Part shown: positions 17,450 through 24,993 of the stretch, one piece after another | Numbering within the stretch: position 1 is the first letter of the stretch | How the letters are laid out: every line of letters begins with the position of its first letter | Source of the DNA: Chryseobacterium aahli | Lineage (GTDB): Bacteria; Bacteroidota; Bacteroidia; Flavobacteriales; Weeksellaceae | DNA length: 64,000 nucleotides | Assembly: GCF_022699665.1 (NCBI RefSeq) | Contig: NZ_JALDNB010000005.1 | Location: forward strand, 62,001 to 126,000 | Reading direction: 5' to 3' | The notes under the pieces: generated by a model | Told to the model about the DNA's origin: nothing | Seen by the model: the letters and a program-made list of their open reading frames with translations, nothing else | Databases searched by the model: none | Translations under genes and position numbers: made by a program

Positions 17450-18136
17450 TTATCTTTCAGGGAAATTGATTTCAAAGCCAATGCCTCTTACTGACAGAAT
17501 TTTTATGGTAGGGTCGTTGTTCAGGTATTTTCTGAGTTTGCTGATGAAAACATCGAGACTTCTTCCGGTAAAATAATCGTTAGTTTCCCATAAATTATCG
17601 AGAATATCATCACGCTTAATCATCTGATTGTTATGTTGTAAAAGATAAATTAACAGATCTTTTTCACGGATGGTTAAACGGATATTTCCTGTGGGATGAA
17701 TGAGTAGCAACTTGTCTGAATCTAAAATGTAATCTCCGATTTTCTGCTGAGTGTTTGGGATATTCGATGTTGTCCTTTTCAGAATGTTTTTAATTCTTAA
17801 AATTAATTCTTCAGGATCACAAGGCTTTGCCAGATAATCATCTGCACCGATTTTCAGACCTGTAAGACGGTCGATTTTTTGATTTTTAGCGGTTAAAAAA
17901 AGGAGTGGAAACTGTGGTTTCTGTTTTAAAATGATTTTTGCGAGCGAAAAGCCATCCATTTTAGGCATCATAATGTCTAGAATCCCGATGTGATACGGGA
18001 AATCTGAAGCTAAAATAGTCACAACATCTTCCGGATTCTGAAACCAGACAACCTCAAAATCTTCTAATTCAAGATATTGTTTCAGAATCATCCCAAAGTC
18101 TGAATCATCTTCTACCAAAAGAATTTTAGTGTTCAT
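17450..18136 (-). CDS. OmpR-family response regulator (RprY-like), system 2
   Basis: The start is the ATG at 18136 (MNTKILLVEDDSDFG), giving 228 residues; the longer frame adds an unconvincing N-terminus inside the kinase gene. Receiver domain with acidic pocket EDD (9-11), D54 in ILDIMMPKMDG and Lys in YLAKPC; winged helix with recognition helix GRSLDVFISKLRK, almost identical to system 1. The ATG overlaps the kinase stop by 11 bp, so translation is coupled. Confidence 0.93.
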   Translation of the reverse strand: MNTKILLVEDDSDFGMILKQYLELEDFEVVWFQNPEDVVTILASDFPYHIGILDIMMPKMDGFSLAKIILKQKPQFPLLFLTAKNQKIDRLTGLKIGADDYLAKPCDPEELILRIKNILKRTTSNIPNTQQKIGDYILDSDKLLLIHPTGNIRLTIREKDLLIYLLQHNNQMIKRDDILDNLWETNDYFTGRSLDVFISKLRKYLNNDPTIKILSVRGIGFEINFPER

Positions 18137-19445
18137 ACGGCAAATTGATTTTAAATTGTGTTCCGATATTGATATCACTTTTCACATCTATCTTCCCGTG
18201 ATATTTTGAAACTATTTTCTGCACAAAATAAAGTCCTAATCCTAAACCTTTTGTGTTGTGAATATTGTTGGATTGTATTCTGTAGAATTTTTCAAAAATA
18301 CTTTTCAATTCTTTTTTTGCAATTCCTTCACCGTTATCAGAAATGTTTATTTCTAAATGTTTTTCTTGGCCAATTATATTGATGTCGATTTCAGAAGCAC
18401 CATATTTTACACTGTTTTCGCAGAGATTTTTAACGATAGTTTCCATTAAATTTTTATCAAAAGGCATCTCTTTTTCAATGTCATTTTGAAACTTAAATGC
18501 ATGCTCAGGATATGTAAAAGCCAGATCATGAATAAAAAAATCCCAATCTTCGGGTTGTATAAAAATTGTTTCCGCTGTATTTTCATCCTTGTGAAGTTGA
18601 AGTAATAGGTTTTCTAATCGGTTAACTTGTCGGTCAATTAAGGGTAATGTTTCCGTATTAAGATTCTTTTTCAGAGTTTTTGAGGCAATTTTTAAAGTAG
18701 CAATCGGTGTTTTGAACTCATGTGAAATATTATCAACGATGGTATGTAAAACTTCAATCTGTTTTTGTTGTTTGATGAGGTTTTTAATCGTGAAAATATA
18801 TAAAATCAGGACACTTGCAAGCAAAGCGATACAACATAAAATAAGCAGAGTCAATTCTCTGAAAACCACTGTTTTTATATTTAAAATTTCATATCCAGTG
18901 GTACTCTTTAAAGAGAAGCTGTCATTTCTGGTGAGTGTTTTGTCATCAGTATCAGTTGATTTAGAAGTGGTTTCCCAAGTCCCGGTATTTAAAATTCCGG
19001 CTTTCTTTACCTTTTTTTTAGTTTCGTAGATAACAATGGGTTTTGTAATGAGATTTGTTTTTGTAGGATTAAAAATAATTGACGAATATTCAATTTTTAC
19101 TGCAACCTCATACCCTTCAGCTTTAAATTGGTCATCTACATATTTGCTAAATTCTTTTTCGGTAGCAATTCTGTTTTTATCGAAAAGATTCAGAAATTCA
19201 TCATGTGTAATTTCTTTGTTTTTAAACCGAACTAAAATGGCTTGCACTGTATCATCGTGTACTCTTTTCATTCCACCTTTGTCTTCAAGATGATCAGTGT
19301 ATTCTGTCAATGTCTTATGAACCTCGCGGTAGATTTCACGTTCTTTTACCTGATAGGTTTTGTACATGAAATACCCCTGAATCCCCAAAAGAAGCAGGAA
19401 TAAAGTAGCAAACAGAGTGATAAGATTTTTGCTTTTTGAAATCAT
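18126..19445 (-). CDS. Membrane sensor histidine kinase, system 2
   Basis: The 439-residue kinase has helix 1 (about 8-28), a sensor region of about 160 residues containing a Lys/Thr-rich stretch, helix 2 (about 195-220), phospho-His H242 in SHEFKTPIA, N-box CENSVKYG, DNGEGI and GLGLGLYFV. The ATG lies only 5 nt from a -7 box (19458-19451), so the mRNA is probably leaderless or nearly so. The gene is divergent from the receptor gene at 19590 across a 144-bp region with three TTAACC repeats. Confidence 0.93.
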   Translation of the reverse strand: MISKSKNLITLFATLFLLLLGIQGYFMYKTYQVKEREIYREVHKTLTEYTDHLEDKGGMKRVHDDTVQAILVRFKNKEITHDEFLNLFDKNRIATEKEFSKYVDDQFKAEGYEVAVKIEYSSIIFNPTKTNLITKPIVIYETKKKVKKAGILNTGTWETTSKSTDTDDKTLTRNDSFSLKSTTGYEILNIKTVVFRELTLLILCCIALLASVLILYIFTIKNLIKQQKQIEVLHTIVDNISHEFKTPIATLKIASKTLKKNLNTETLPLIDRQVNRLENLLLQLHKDENTAETIFIQPEDWDFFIHDLAFTYPEHAFKFQNDIEKEMPFDKNLMETIVKNLCENSVKYGASEIDINIIGQEKHLEINISDNGEGIAKKELKSIFEKFYRIQSNNIHNTKGLGLGLYFVQKIVSKYHGKIDVKSDINIGTQFKINLPYEH

Positions 19446-19450
19446 TAAAA

Positions 19451-19458
19451 CAAAGATA
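19451..19458 (-). promoter_or_regulatory. -7 box TATCTTTG for two-component system 2
   Basis: The minus strand at 19458-19451 reads TATCTTTG, matching TAnnTTTG. Only 5 nt separate it from the kinase ATG at 19445. Confidence 0.55.
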
Positions 19459-19485
19459 AAGCATTCATCTTTTCCCCAATAGACA

Positions 19486-19513
19486 TTAACCCTTCGTTAA
19501 CCTTCCATTAACC
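19486..19513. promoter_or_regulatory. Three TTAACC direct repeats at 11-bp period, candidate OmpR-type operator (system 2)
   Basis: TTAACC occurs at 19486, 19497 and 19508, exactly one helical turn apart, with CTTC or TTCC filler. Tandem 11-bp direct repeats are the known binding pattern of OmpR/PhoB-type regulators. The block ends 22 nt before the receptor -7 box, as in system 1. Confidence 0.75.
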
Positions 19514-19534
19514 TAAATTCTCTTGAGCATTGCA

Positions 19535-19542
19535 GACTTTTG
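19535..19542 (+). promoter_or_regulatory. -7 box GACTTTTG for the TonB-type receptor gene
   Basis: GACTTTTG differs from TAnnTTTG only at the first base and lies 47 nt before the ATG at 19590. A weak box with no -33 element fits activation from the TTAACC repeats. Confidence 0.45.
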
Positions 19543-19589
19543 TACGAGAAGAAAAAAAATTCTGACTACTAAAATCTAAATAAATCCTC

Positions 19590-21962
19590 ATGTATAAATT
19601 TCTCATTTTATTATTCTTTCCGGCTCTTTTGTTTTCGCAAAAAAGTAAAATTGAAGGTACTATTACGAACATTCAGAAAGAAAAATTGCCATTGGTTTCT
19701 GTAGAAGTTTACAATTCTCAAAATATTTTATTAAAAACTATAACTACCAATGAAAACGGAAATTTTGTATTGGATGGAATCACAGAAAACAATGTAAAAT
19801 TAATCATCAAAGATTTAGAATATGCTCAGTTGGAAAAAAATCTAAACTTGGATGAGCAAAAAGAAAGTTTACAGATTATCCTTAAAAAAGATATTCAGGA
19901 AATTCAGGAAGTGGTAATGACCAAACAGAAACCTTTGGTGAAAAGAAAAATAGACCGATTAGAATTTAATGTAGAAAACAGCAATATCTCGTCACTTAAT
20001 GCTTGGGAGATTCTTAAAAAAACTCCCGGAGTTACATCGGGAAATGATGTTTTGGCAATCAAAGGAAGTCAGAGTATCGTCGTAACAATTAATGATAAAA
20101 GAGTCATGCTCACGGGTGACGAACTGAAAAATTTATTGGAAAATACGCAGGGTGATGAAGTGAAATCTGTAGAAGTTATTACCAATCCACCCGCAAAATA
20201 CGAAGCTTCGGGAAGTGCAGTTCTCAACATCGTCATGAAAAAAAATAAAATTGAAGGATATCGTGGTGTTTTGAGCTCAAAATATATTCAAAGTCAATAT
20301 GCAAAGGGCGTGGCTGGGATTTCTCAGTATTATAAAAAAAATAAACTTTCGGTGATGGGAAGTTATTATTTCGGAAGCGGAACCTATTATCGTGAAGGTA
20401 CAGATTATGTAAATTATGCTGAAGATCAGACCCGATGGATTAGTACAATGAACAGAAAAGATAAGAACGCGAGCCAGAATACGGTCAATTTTAATCTGGA
20501 ATATGAAATTGACAGTCTGACCAATGTGAGTTTAAATTATTCAGGATTTTTTAGTCCAAAATCGTTTGGAACTTACAACGTGCCGACTTTAATTTATAAC
20601 AGCCAAAATGAAGTTGAATCGAATTATACAACCATCAACGATCATCATTCTAGGAGCATCAATAATTCGGTAAGCTTTCAGGTAGACAGAAAATTAAATG
20701 CAAAAAGCAAGTTAACCTGGACGAATTATTTTGCTGGAAACAATGCACAGAAATATCAGGATGTCTTAACCTATCTTGATTTTGTGAACCAGTCTCCAAC
20801 AGAAAATAATTTTGTAACCAATAATAAAAGTGATGTCAAACTTTACTCCACACAGGCAGATTATCAATGGAAAAATGAAAAGTGGGAAGTAGAATCCGGT
20901 GGAAAATACAGCTTTGTGAAAACCAACAGTCGACTCGATTTTTCAGATAACGAAAACGGAGAATTACAATACAGATATGATAAAAGTAATGTTTTTGATT
21001 ACAAAGAACACAATTTTGCACTCTATACTTCATTGACCTATAATCCCGGGAAATGGAATTTCAAAGCAGGATTACGGGCAGAAAAAACCGACTTGGAAGG
21101 AGTAGTTTCAGAGCCGTTTGAAGTGAATAAAAACAATTACTGGAAATTATTTCCTACACTCTATGCACAATACACGACCGCCAATAATCATCAGTTTGGG
21201 ATATCTTATGGAAAACGCATTAGCAGACCTTCTTATTCATGGCTAAATCCGGCTAAATCATATTATAATTTGTTCTCCTATTTTCAGGGTGACCCGAAAT
21301 TGAAAGCTACTATTATCCATAACCTCAATTTTACCTACACTTGGAAAGAATGGAATCTGGATTTCTATTATAGAAAAGAAATTTTCCCGTCGATGGAAAT
21401 CTCTTTTCAGGAGCCAAGTACCAATAATTTGATTTATAATTTTACAAATATCGAGAAAGGACAGGCGTTTGGTTTAAGTGTATACAAAAATTTTCAAATC
21501 AAACCTTGGTGGAGTCTGAGTTTGTCTGAAAACCTTGAGCACAACGAAAATTATTTTATCGGAATTGATGATGTTTTGTATAAAAACAAGGTATGGAATT
21601 GGGTTTCGGATATTTCCACAAGTTTTACTTTAGACAAAAACAGCGATTGGAAATTAGAATTGGGTCATCGGTACAATTCGCCATCCATTCAGGGTACATT
21701 TAGAATTTCTAGTTCGTCATCTGCCTATTTGGTCATGAATAAAAAGTTTTTCAACAAAAAGCTTGAGGCGAGTCTTGTTTTCAATGATATTTTCAGAACA
21801 TCAGGTGAAAAGGTGAGTACCAAATATGCCAATCAGGATAATTATTTCATCGACTACCGGGATACACAAAGTGTTTCTGTTTCTGTGAAATTTAATTTTG
21901 GAAATCAATCCGTGAAAAATGCTAAGGCAATTAAAAAAGCCGATGAACAGGGAAGAATGTAA
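19590..21962 (+). CDS. Outer-membrane TonB-dependent receptor, OMP_b-brl_3 type
   Basis: The 790-residue protein has a signal peptide (MYKFLILLFFPALLFSQ), an N-terminal carboxypeptidase-regulatory-like beta sandwich (about 18-95), a plug domain (about 125-225; WEILKKTPGV and VEVITNPPAKYEASG) and a beta barrel of the outer-membrane beta-barrel family 3 (about 380-780). The last barrel strand (VSVSVKFNFG) is followed by a polar tail of about 20 residues. It has no partner SusD gene. Being divergent from two-component system 2 with shared TTAACC repeats, it is probably that system's target; the ligand is unknown. Confidence 0.88.
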   Translation: MYKFLILLFFPALLFSQKSKIEGTITNIQKEKLPLVSVEVYNSQNILLKTITTNENGNFVLDGITENNVKLIIKDLEYAQLEKNLNLDEQKESLQIILKKDIQEIQEVVMTKQKPLVKRKIDRLEFNVENSNISSLNAWEILKKTPGVTSGNDVLAIKGSQSIVVTINDKRVMLTGDELKNLLENTQGDEVKSVEVITNPPAKYEASGSAVLNIVMKKNKIEGYRGVLSSKYIQSQYAKGVAGISQYYKKNKLSVMGSYYFGSGTYYREGTDYVNYAEDQTRWISTMNRKDKNASQNTVNFNLEYEIDSLTNVSLNYSGFFSPKSFGTYNVPTLIYNSQNEVESNYTTINDHHSRSINNSVSFQVDRKLNAKSKLTWTNYFAGNNAQKYQDVLTYLDFVNQSPTENNFVTNNKSDVKLYSTQADYQWKNEKWEVESGGKYSFVKTNSRLDFSDNENGELQYRYDKSNVFDYKEHNFALYTSLTYNPGKWNFKAGLRAEKTDLEGVVSEPFEVNKNNYWKLFPTLYAQYTTANNHQFGISYGKRISRPSYSWLNPAKSYYNLFSYFQGDPKLKATIIHNLNFTYTWKEWNLDFYYRKEIFPSMEISFQEPSTNNLIYNFTNIEKGQAFGLSVYKNFQIKPWWSLSLSENLEHNENYFIGIDDVLYKNKVWNWVSDISTSFTLDKNSDWKLELGHRYNSPSIQGTFRISSSSSAYLVMNKKFFNKKLEASLVFNDIFRTSGEKVSTKYANQDNYFIDYRDTQSVSVSVKFNFGNQSVKNAKAIKKADEQGRM

Positions 21963-22062
21963 ATTTTCACCAGCTCAGTTTGTACATTTGATAACAATTT
22001 CATTCGGTTAATTTATTTTAATTGCCTGTTTAATCTTTCAAAAGTCTTTATTACATTTTCCC

Positions 22063-22070
22063 TATTTTTG
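22063..22070 (+). promoter_or_regulatory. -7 box TATTTTTG for the second M1 peptidase
   Basis: Exact TAnnTTTG match 24 nt before the ATG at 22095. Confidence 0.55.
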
Positions 22071-22094
22071 ACATTCATTACTTAAAAATTAAAC

Positions 22095-23960
22095 ATGAAT
22101 AGATTTCTTTTGGGATTGGTCACCATGGCTTTATCTATACATATTTCCGCTCAGGAATTGTACATGCCGAGAAATATTAAAAAAGCATACGAAAACGGAA
22201 CTCGTGATATTTCCGGAGCACCGGGAAAAAACTACTGGCAGAACAAAGGAATTTATAATGTTGAGGTAAAAGTAGATTCTAAAACGAAGATTGTTTCAGG
22301 AAACGAAACGATTGTTTACAGCAACAACAGTCAGGACGATTTAAATGAATTGGCAATACGATTTGTCAACAATCTTCATAAACCCGAATCTCCACGATCT
22401 GGTTCTGTTTCAAAAGATTTTTTATCATCAGGTTTAAAAATTAAATCTTTCATCGTCGATGGTTCTGCATACTATGTCAACAGTGAAAGTTGGGGAACGG
22501 TGGAAAAAGTAAAGCTTAAGACCGCTTTAAAATCGAAATCGAAAGCTGAGGTGAAAATTGAATGGGAATATCCTTTGTCAGTACAAAGCGGAAGGGAAGG
22601 ACAGATCGATTCTGAGACTTTTTATGTAGCCTATTCTTTTCCAAGAATTTCTGTGTATGATGATTACAATGGCTGGGATATGCTTCCTCATTCCGACCGA
22701 CAAGAGTTTTATAATGATTTTAATGATTATTCTTTTGCCATTTCTGCTCCGAAAAATTATGTGGTTTGGTCTACGGGTGATTTTCTGAATCCTGAAGAAG
22801 TTCTGCAACCGGAATATTTGAATAGATTTAAAAATTCTCTTACGAGCAATGAGATCATTCACATTGCCAATGAAGCAGAGATGAAATCTGGTAAAGTCAC
22901 CAAAAATAACAAATGGAATATTTGGAAATTTAAAGCCAATAACATCACAGATTTCTGTTTTGCTTTGAGTAATCATTATGTCTGGGACGGCTCGAGCGTT
23001 CAGCTTAAAACCAAAAGAGCAAGCGTACAGGCCGGTTACAAAGCGGGCGCAAAAGATTTTGAACATTATGTAGAATGGATGCGCTATAATCTCGATTGGT
23101 TTTCAAAAAACTGGCCGGGTGTAGAATATCCGTATCCTGTGATGACGGCAATTCAGGGGTATGCCGATATGGAATATCCAATGATGATCAACGATACAAG
23201 TATTCCGGATGATTTGCAGGATGCAAGACTGACGGCTGATCATGAAATTGCGCACACTTATTTCCCTTTTTATATGGGAATTAATGAAACCCGTTATGCC
23301 TTTATGGATGAAGGCTGGGCAACCACTTTGGAATATTTAATAGGAATTGATGAGAACGGAAAAGATGCCGCCGAAAAATTTTATAAAAACTTCCGTGTCA
23401 AAAAATGGATCAATGATGCTTCAGCAGAACAAGATCAACCCATCATCACGATGAGCACGCAGGTGAGTGGAGCAGGTTACGGGAATAATTCTTACGTGAA
23501 ATCATCTCTATCTTATTTAGCATTAAAAGATTATTTGGGAGATGATTTATTTAAAAAAGCTTTACATCATTATATGGATAACTGGAACGGAAAACATCCG
23601 ATTCCGTGGGATTATTTTTATTCGATGAATACAGGATCTGGGAAAAATCTGAATTGGTTTTTCAACAATTGGTTTTATACCAATTATTATATTGATTTAA
23701 AGATCACAAATGCCACTCAGCAGAAAGGAAAATTAGTCGTTAAGGTTGATAATGTAGGAGGTTTTGCAGTTCCTTTTGATGTCGTTGTGACTTACGAAGA
23801 TCAGTCGGTTGAGAAAACTCATTTTACTCCTCAAATTTGGGAAAATGATCAGAAAAAAGCAATGATTTCTATTTCAACAAAAAAGAAAGTAAAATCTGTA
23901 ATGCTTGATGGTGGGCTTTTTATGGATTATACACCGGAAGATAACTTGAAAAATTTATAG
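22095..23960 (+). CDS. Secreted M1-family metallopeptidase (short paralogue)
   Basis: The 621-residue protein has a signal peptide ending at SAQ (about residue 19), exopeptidase loop GYADMEYPMM, zinc ligands HEIAH (383-387) and E406 (in MDEGW), and a C-terminal segment shorter by about 100 residues than the paralogue at 14044. Both start the mature part with a short linker followed by PGxxYWQN, so they are related by duplication. Expected role: periplasmic or surface aminopeptidase. Confidence 0.92.
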   Translation: MNRFLLGLVTMALSIHISAQELYMPRNIKKAYENGTRDISGAPGKNYWQNKGIYNVEVKVDSKTKIVSGNETIVYSNNSQDDLNELAIRFVNNLHKPESPRSGSVSKDFLSSGLKIKSFIVDGSAYYVNSESWGTVEKVKLKTALKSKSKAEVKIEWEYPLSVQSGREGQIDSETFYVAYSFPRISVYDDYNGWDMLPHSDRQEFYNDFNDYSFAISAPKNYVVWSTGDFLNPEEVLQPEYLNRFKNSLTSNEIIHIANEAEMKSGKVTKNNKWNIWKFKANNITDFCFALSNHYVWDGSSVQLKTKRASVQAGYKAGAKDFEHYVEWMRYNLDWFSKNWPGVEYPYPVMTAIQGYADMEYPMMINDTSIPDDLQDARLTADHEIAHTYFPFYMGINETRYAFMDEGWATTLEYLIGIDENGKDAAEKFYKNFRVKKWINDASAEQDQPIITMSTQVSGAGYGNNSYVKSSLSYLALKDYLGDDLFKKALHHYMDNWNGKHPIPWDYFYSMNTGSGKNLNWFFNNWFYTNYYIDLKITNATQQKGKLVVKVDNVGGFAVPFDVVVTYEDQSVEKTHFTPQIWENDQKKAMISISTKKKVKSVMLDGGLFMDYTPEDNLKNL

Positions 23961-24002
23961 TAGAAAAATTATTTAGAGCAGGAAAGTTTCTGTAATAAAT
24001 GA

Positions 24003-24010
24003 TAGATTTG
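24003..24010 (+). promoter_or_regulatory. -7 box TAGATTTG for the FKBP gene
   Basis: Exact TAnnTTTG match 41 nt before the ATG at 24052. Confidence 0.55.
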
Positions 24011-24051
24011 CACCGATTTAATTCGTTCATCATAAATAATAAAATTATCAA

Positions 24052-24756
24052 ATGAAAAGACAGACTATCGCATTATTTTGCATAGCAATATTTAGTATTT
24101 CATGTGCTCAGAAAAGTGAGACTAAGGCGGATAGCAAATATACGGATGACCAAAAAGCTTCTTATTACATAGGTTTAAGTATTGCCCAAAACATGAAACA
24201 AGAAGGTTTCAAGGTAGATGCAGACCTTTTGGCTCAGGCTATCAAAGAAGAAATGGATGGGAAAAAGAAGTTGATGCCGGCTGAAGAAATGACTGCCTTT
24301 ATGCAAGACTTTATGCAGAAGCAGCATGAAAAAAAGCAAGCAGCGGCGGGATTGCAAGCAACAGAAAATAAGAAAAAAGGTCTAGATTTTCTTGCGAAAA
24401 ATAAAAGTAACCCTAAAGTGAAAACCACAGCGTCAGGTTTGCAGTACGAGGTGTTGCAGGAAGGTGATGGTAAAACAAAGCCAAAAGCATCAGATGTTGT
24501 ACAGGTAAAATATACTGGAAAACTTCTGGATGGAACTGTTTTCGACTCTACTGACAAAAATGGAGGATCACCCATGGATATCAATCTTGGCGGCGTAATC
24601 AAAGGTTGGACAGAAGGTATTCAATTGATGAGCAAAGGATCTAAATACAGATTTTACATTCCTTCAGATCTGGCTTATGGAGATAACGGAGCTGGTGCTG
24701 CAATTCCGGCAGGTGCTACCATTATCTTTGATGTAGAATTAGTGAATATAAAATAG
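24052..24756 (+). CDS. FKBP-type peptidyl-prolyl isomerase, lipoprotein
   Basis: The 234-residue protein begins with a lipoprotein signal (lipobox SISC, lipid Cys 18), then an N-terminal helical dimerisation domain as in FkpA/Mip (about 30-110) and a C-terminal FKBP domain (about 125-234) with VQVKYTGKLLDGTVFDS, VIKGWTEGIQLM and IPSDLAYG. It would assist folding of periplasmic or outer-membrane proteins at the membrane. It has its own promoter and a strong terminator. Confidence 0.95.
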   Translation: MKRQTIALFCIAIFSISCAQKSETKADSKYTDDQKASYYIGLSIAQNMKQEGFKVDADLLAQAIKEEMDGKKKLMPAEEMTAFMQDFMQKQHEKKQAAAGLQATENKKKGLDFLAKNKSNPKVKTTASGLQYEVLQEGDGKTKPKASDVVQVKYTGKLLDGTVFDSTDKNGGSPMDINLGGVIKGWTEGIQLMSKGSKYRFYIPSDLAYGDNGAGAAIPAGATIIFDVELVNIK

Positions 24757-24780
24757 AGATATTTTTCAAACAATATTTAA

Positions 24781-24808
24781 AAAAAGAAGCTGAAAGGCTT
24801 CTTTTTTT
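24781..24808 (+). terminator. Terminator after the FKBP gene
   Basis: AAAAAGAAGC (24781-24790) pairs with GCTTCTTTTT (24797-24806) around TGAAAG, with a T-tract. Confidence 0.85.
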
Positions 24809-24931
24809 GTTAAATCACTGATTTGTAGATGGTGACTCCGAATTTCCATTTCGTAAGAAAATACGATTTGACTAGAGTAAGATATCGACAATTGAATTTG
24901 CTTATTTTACAGATGATGTTTTACAAATGAA

Positions 24932-24960
24932 AATTTCCGCAGATTTTGTCTGCGGAAATT
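24932..24960 (-). terminator. Terminator after clpB
   Basis: AATTTCCGCAGA (24932-24943) pairs perfectly with TCTGCGGAAATT (24949-24960). Read on the minus strand it is followed by TTTTCATTTG. It lies 34 nt after the clpB stop. Confidence 0.75.
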
Positions 24961-24993
24961 CTTTAAAAATAATATATATGAAAAAAAAACTAC

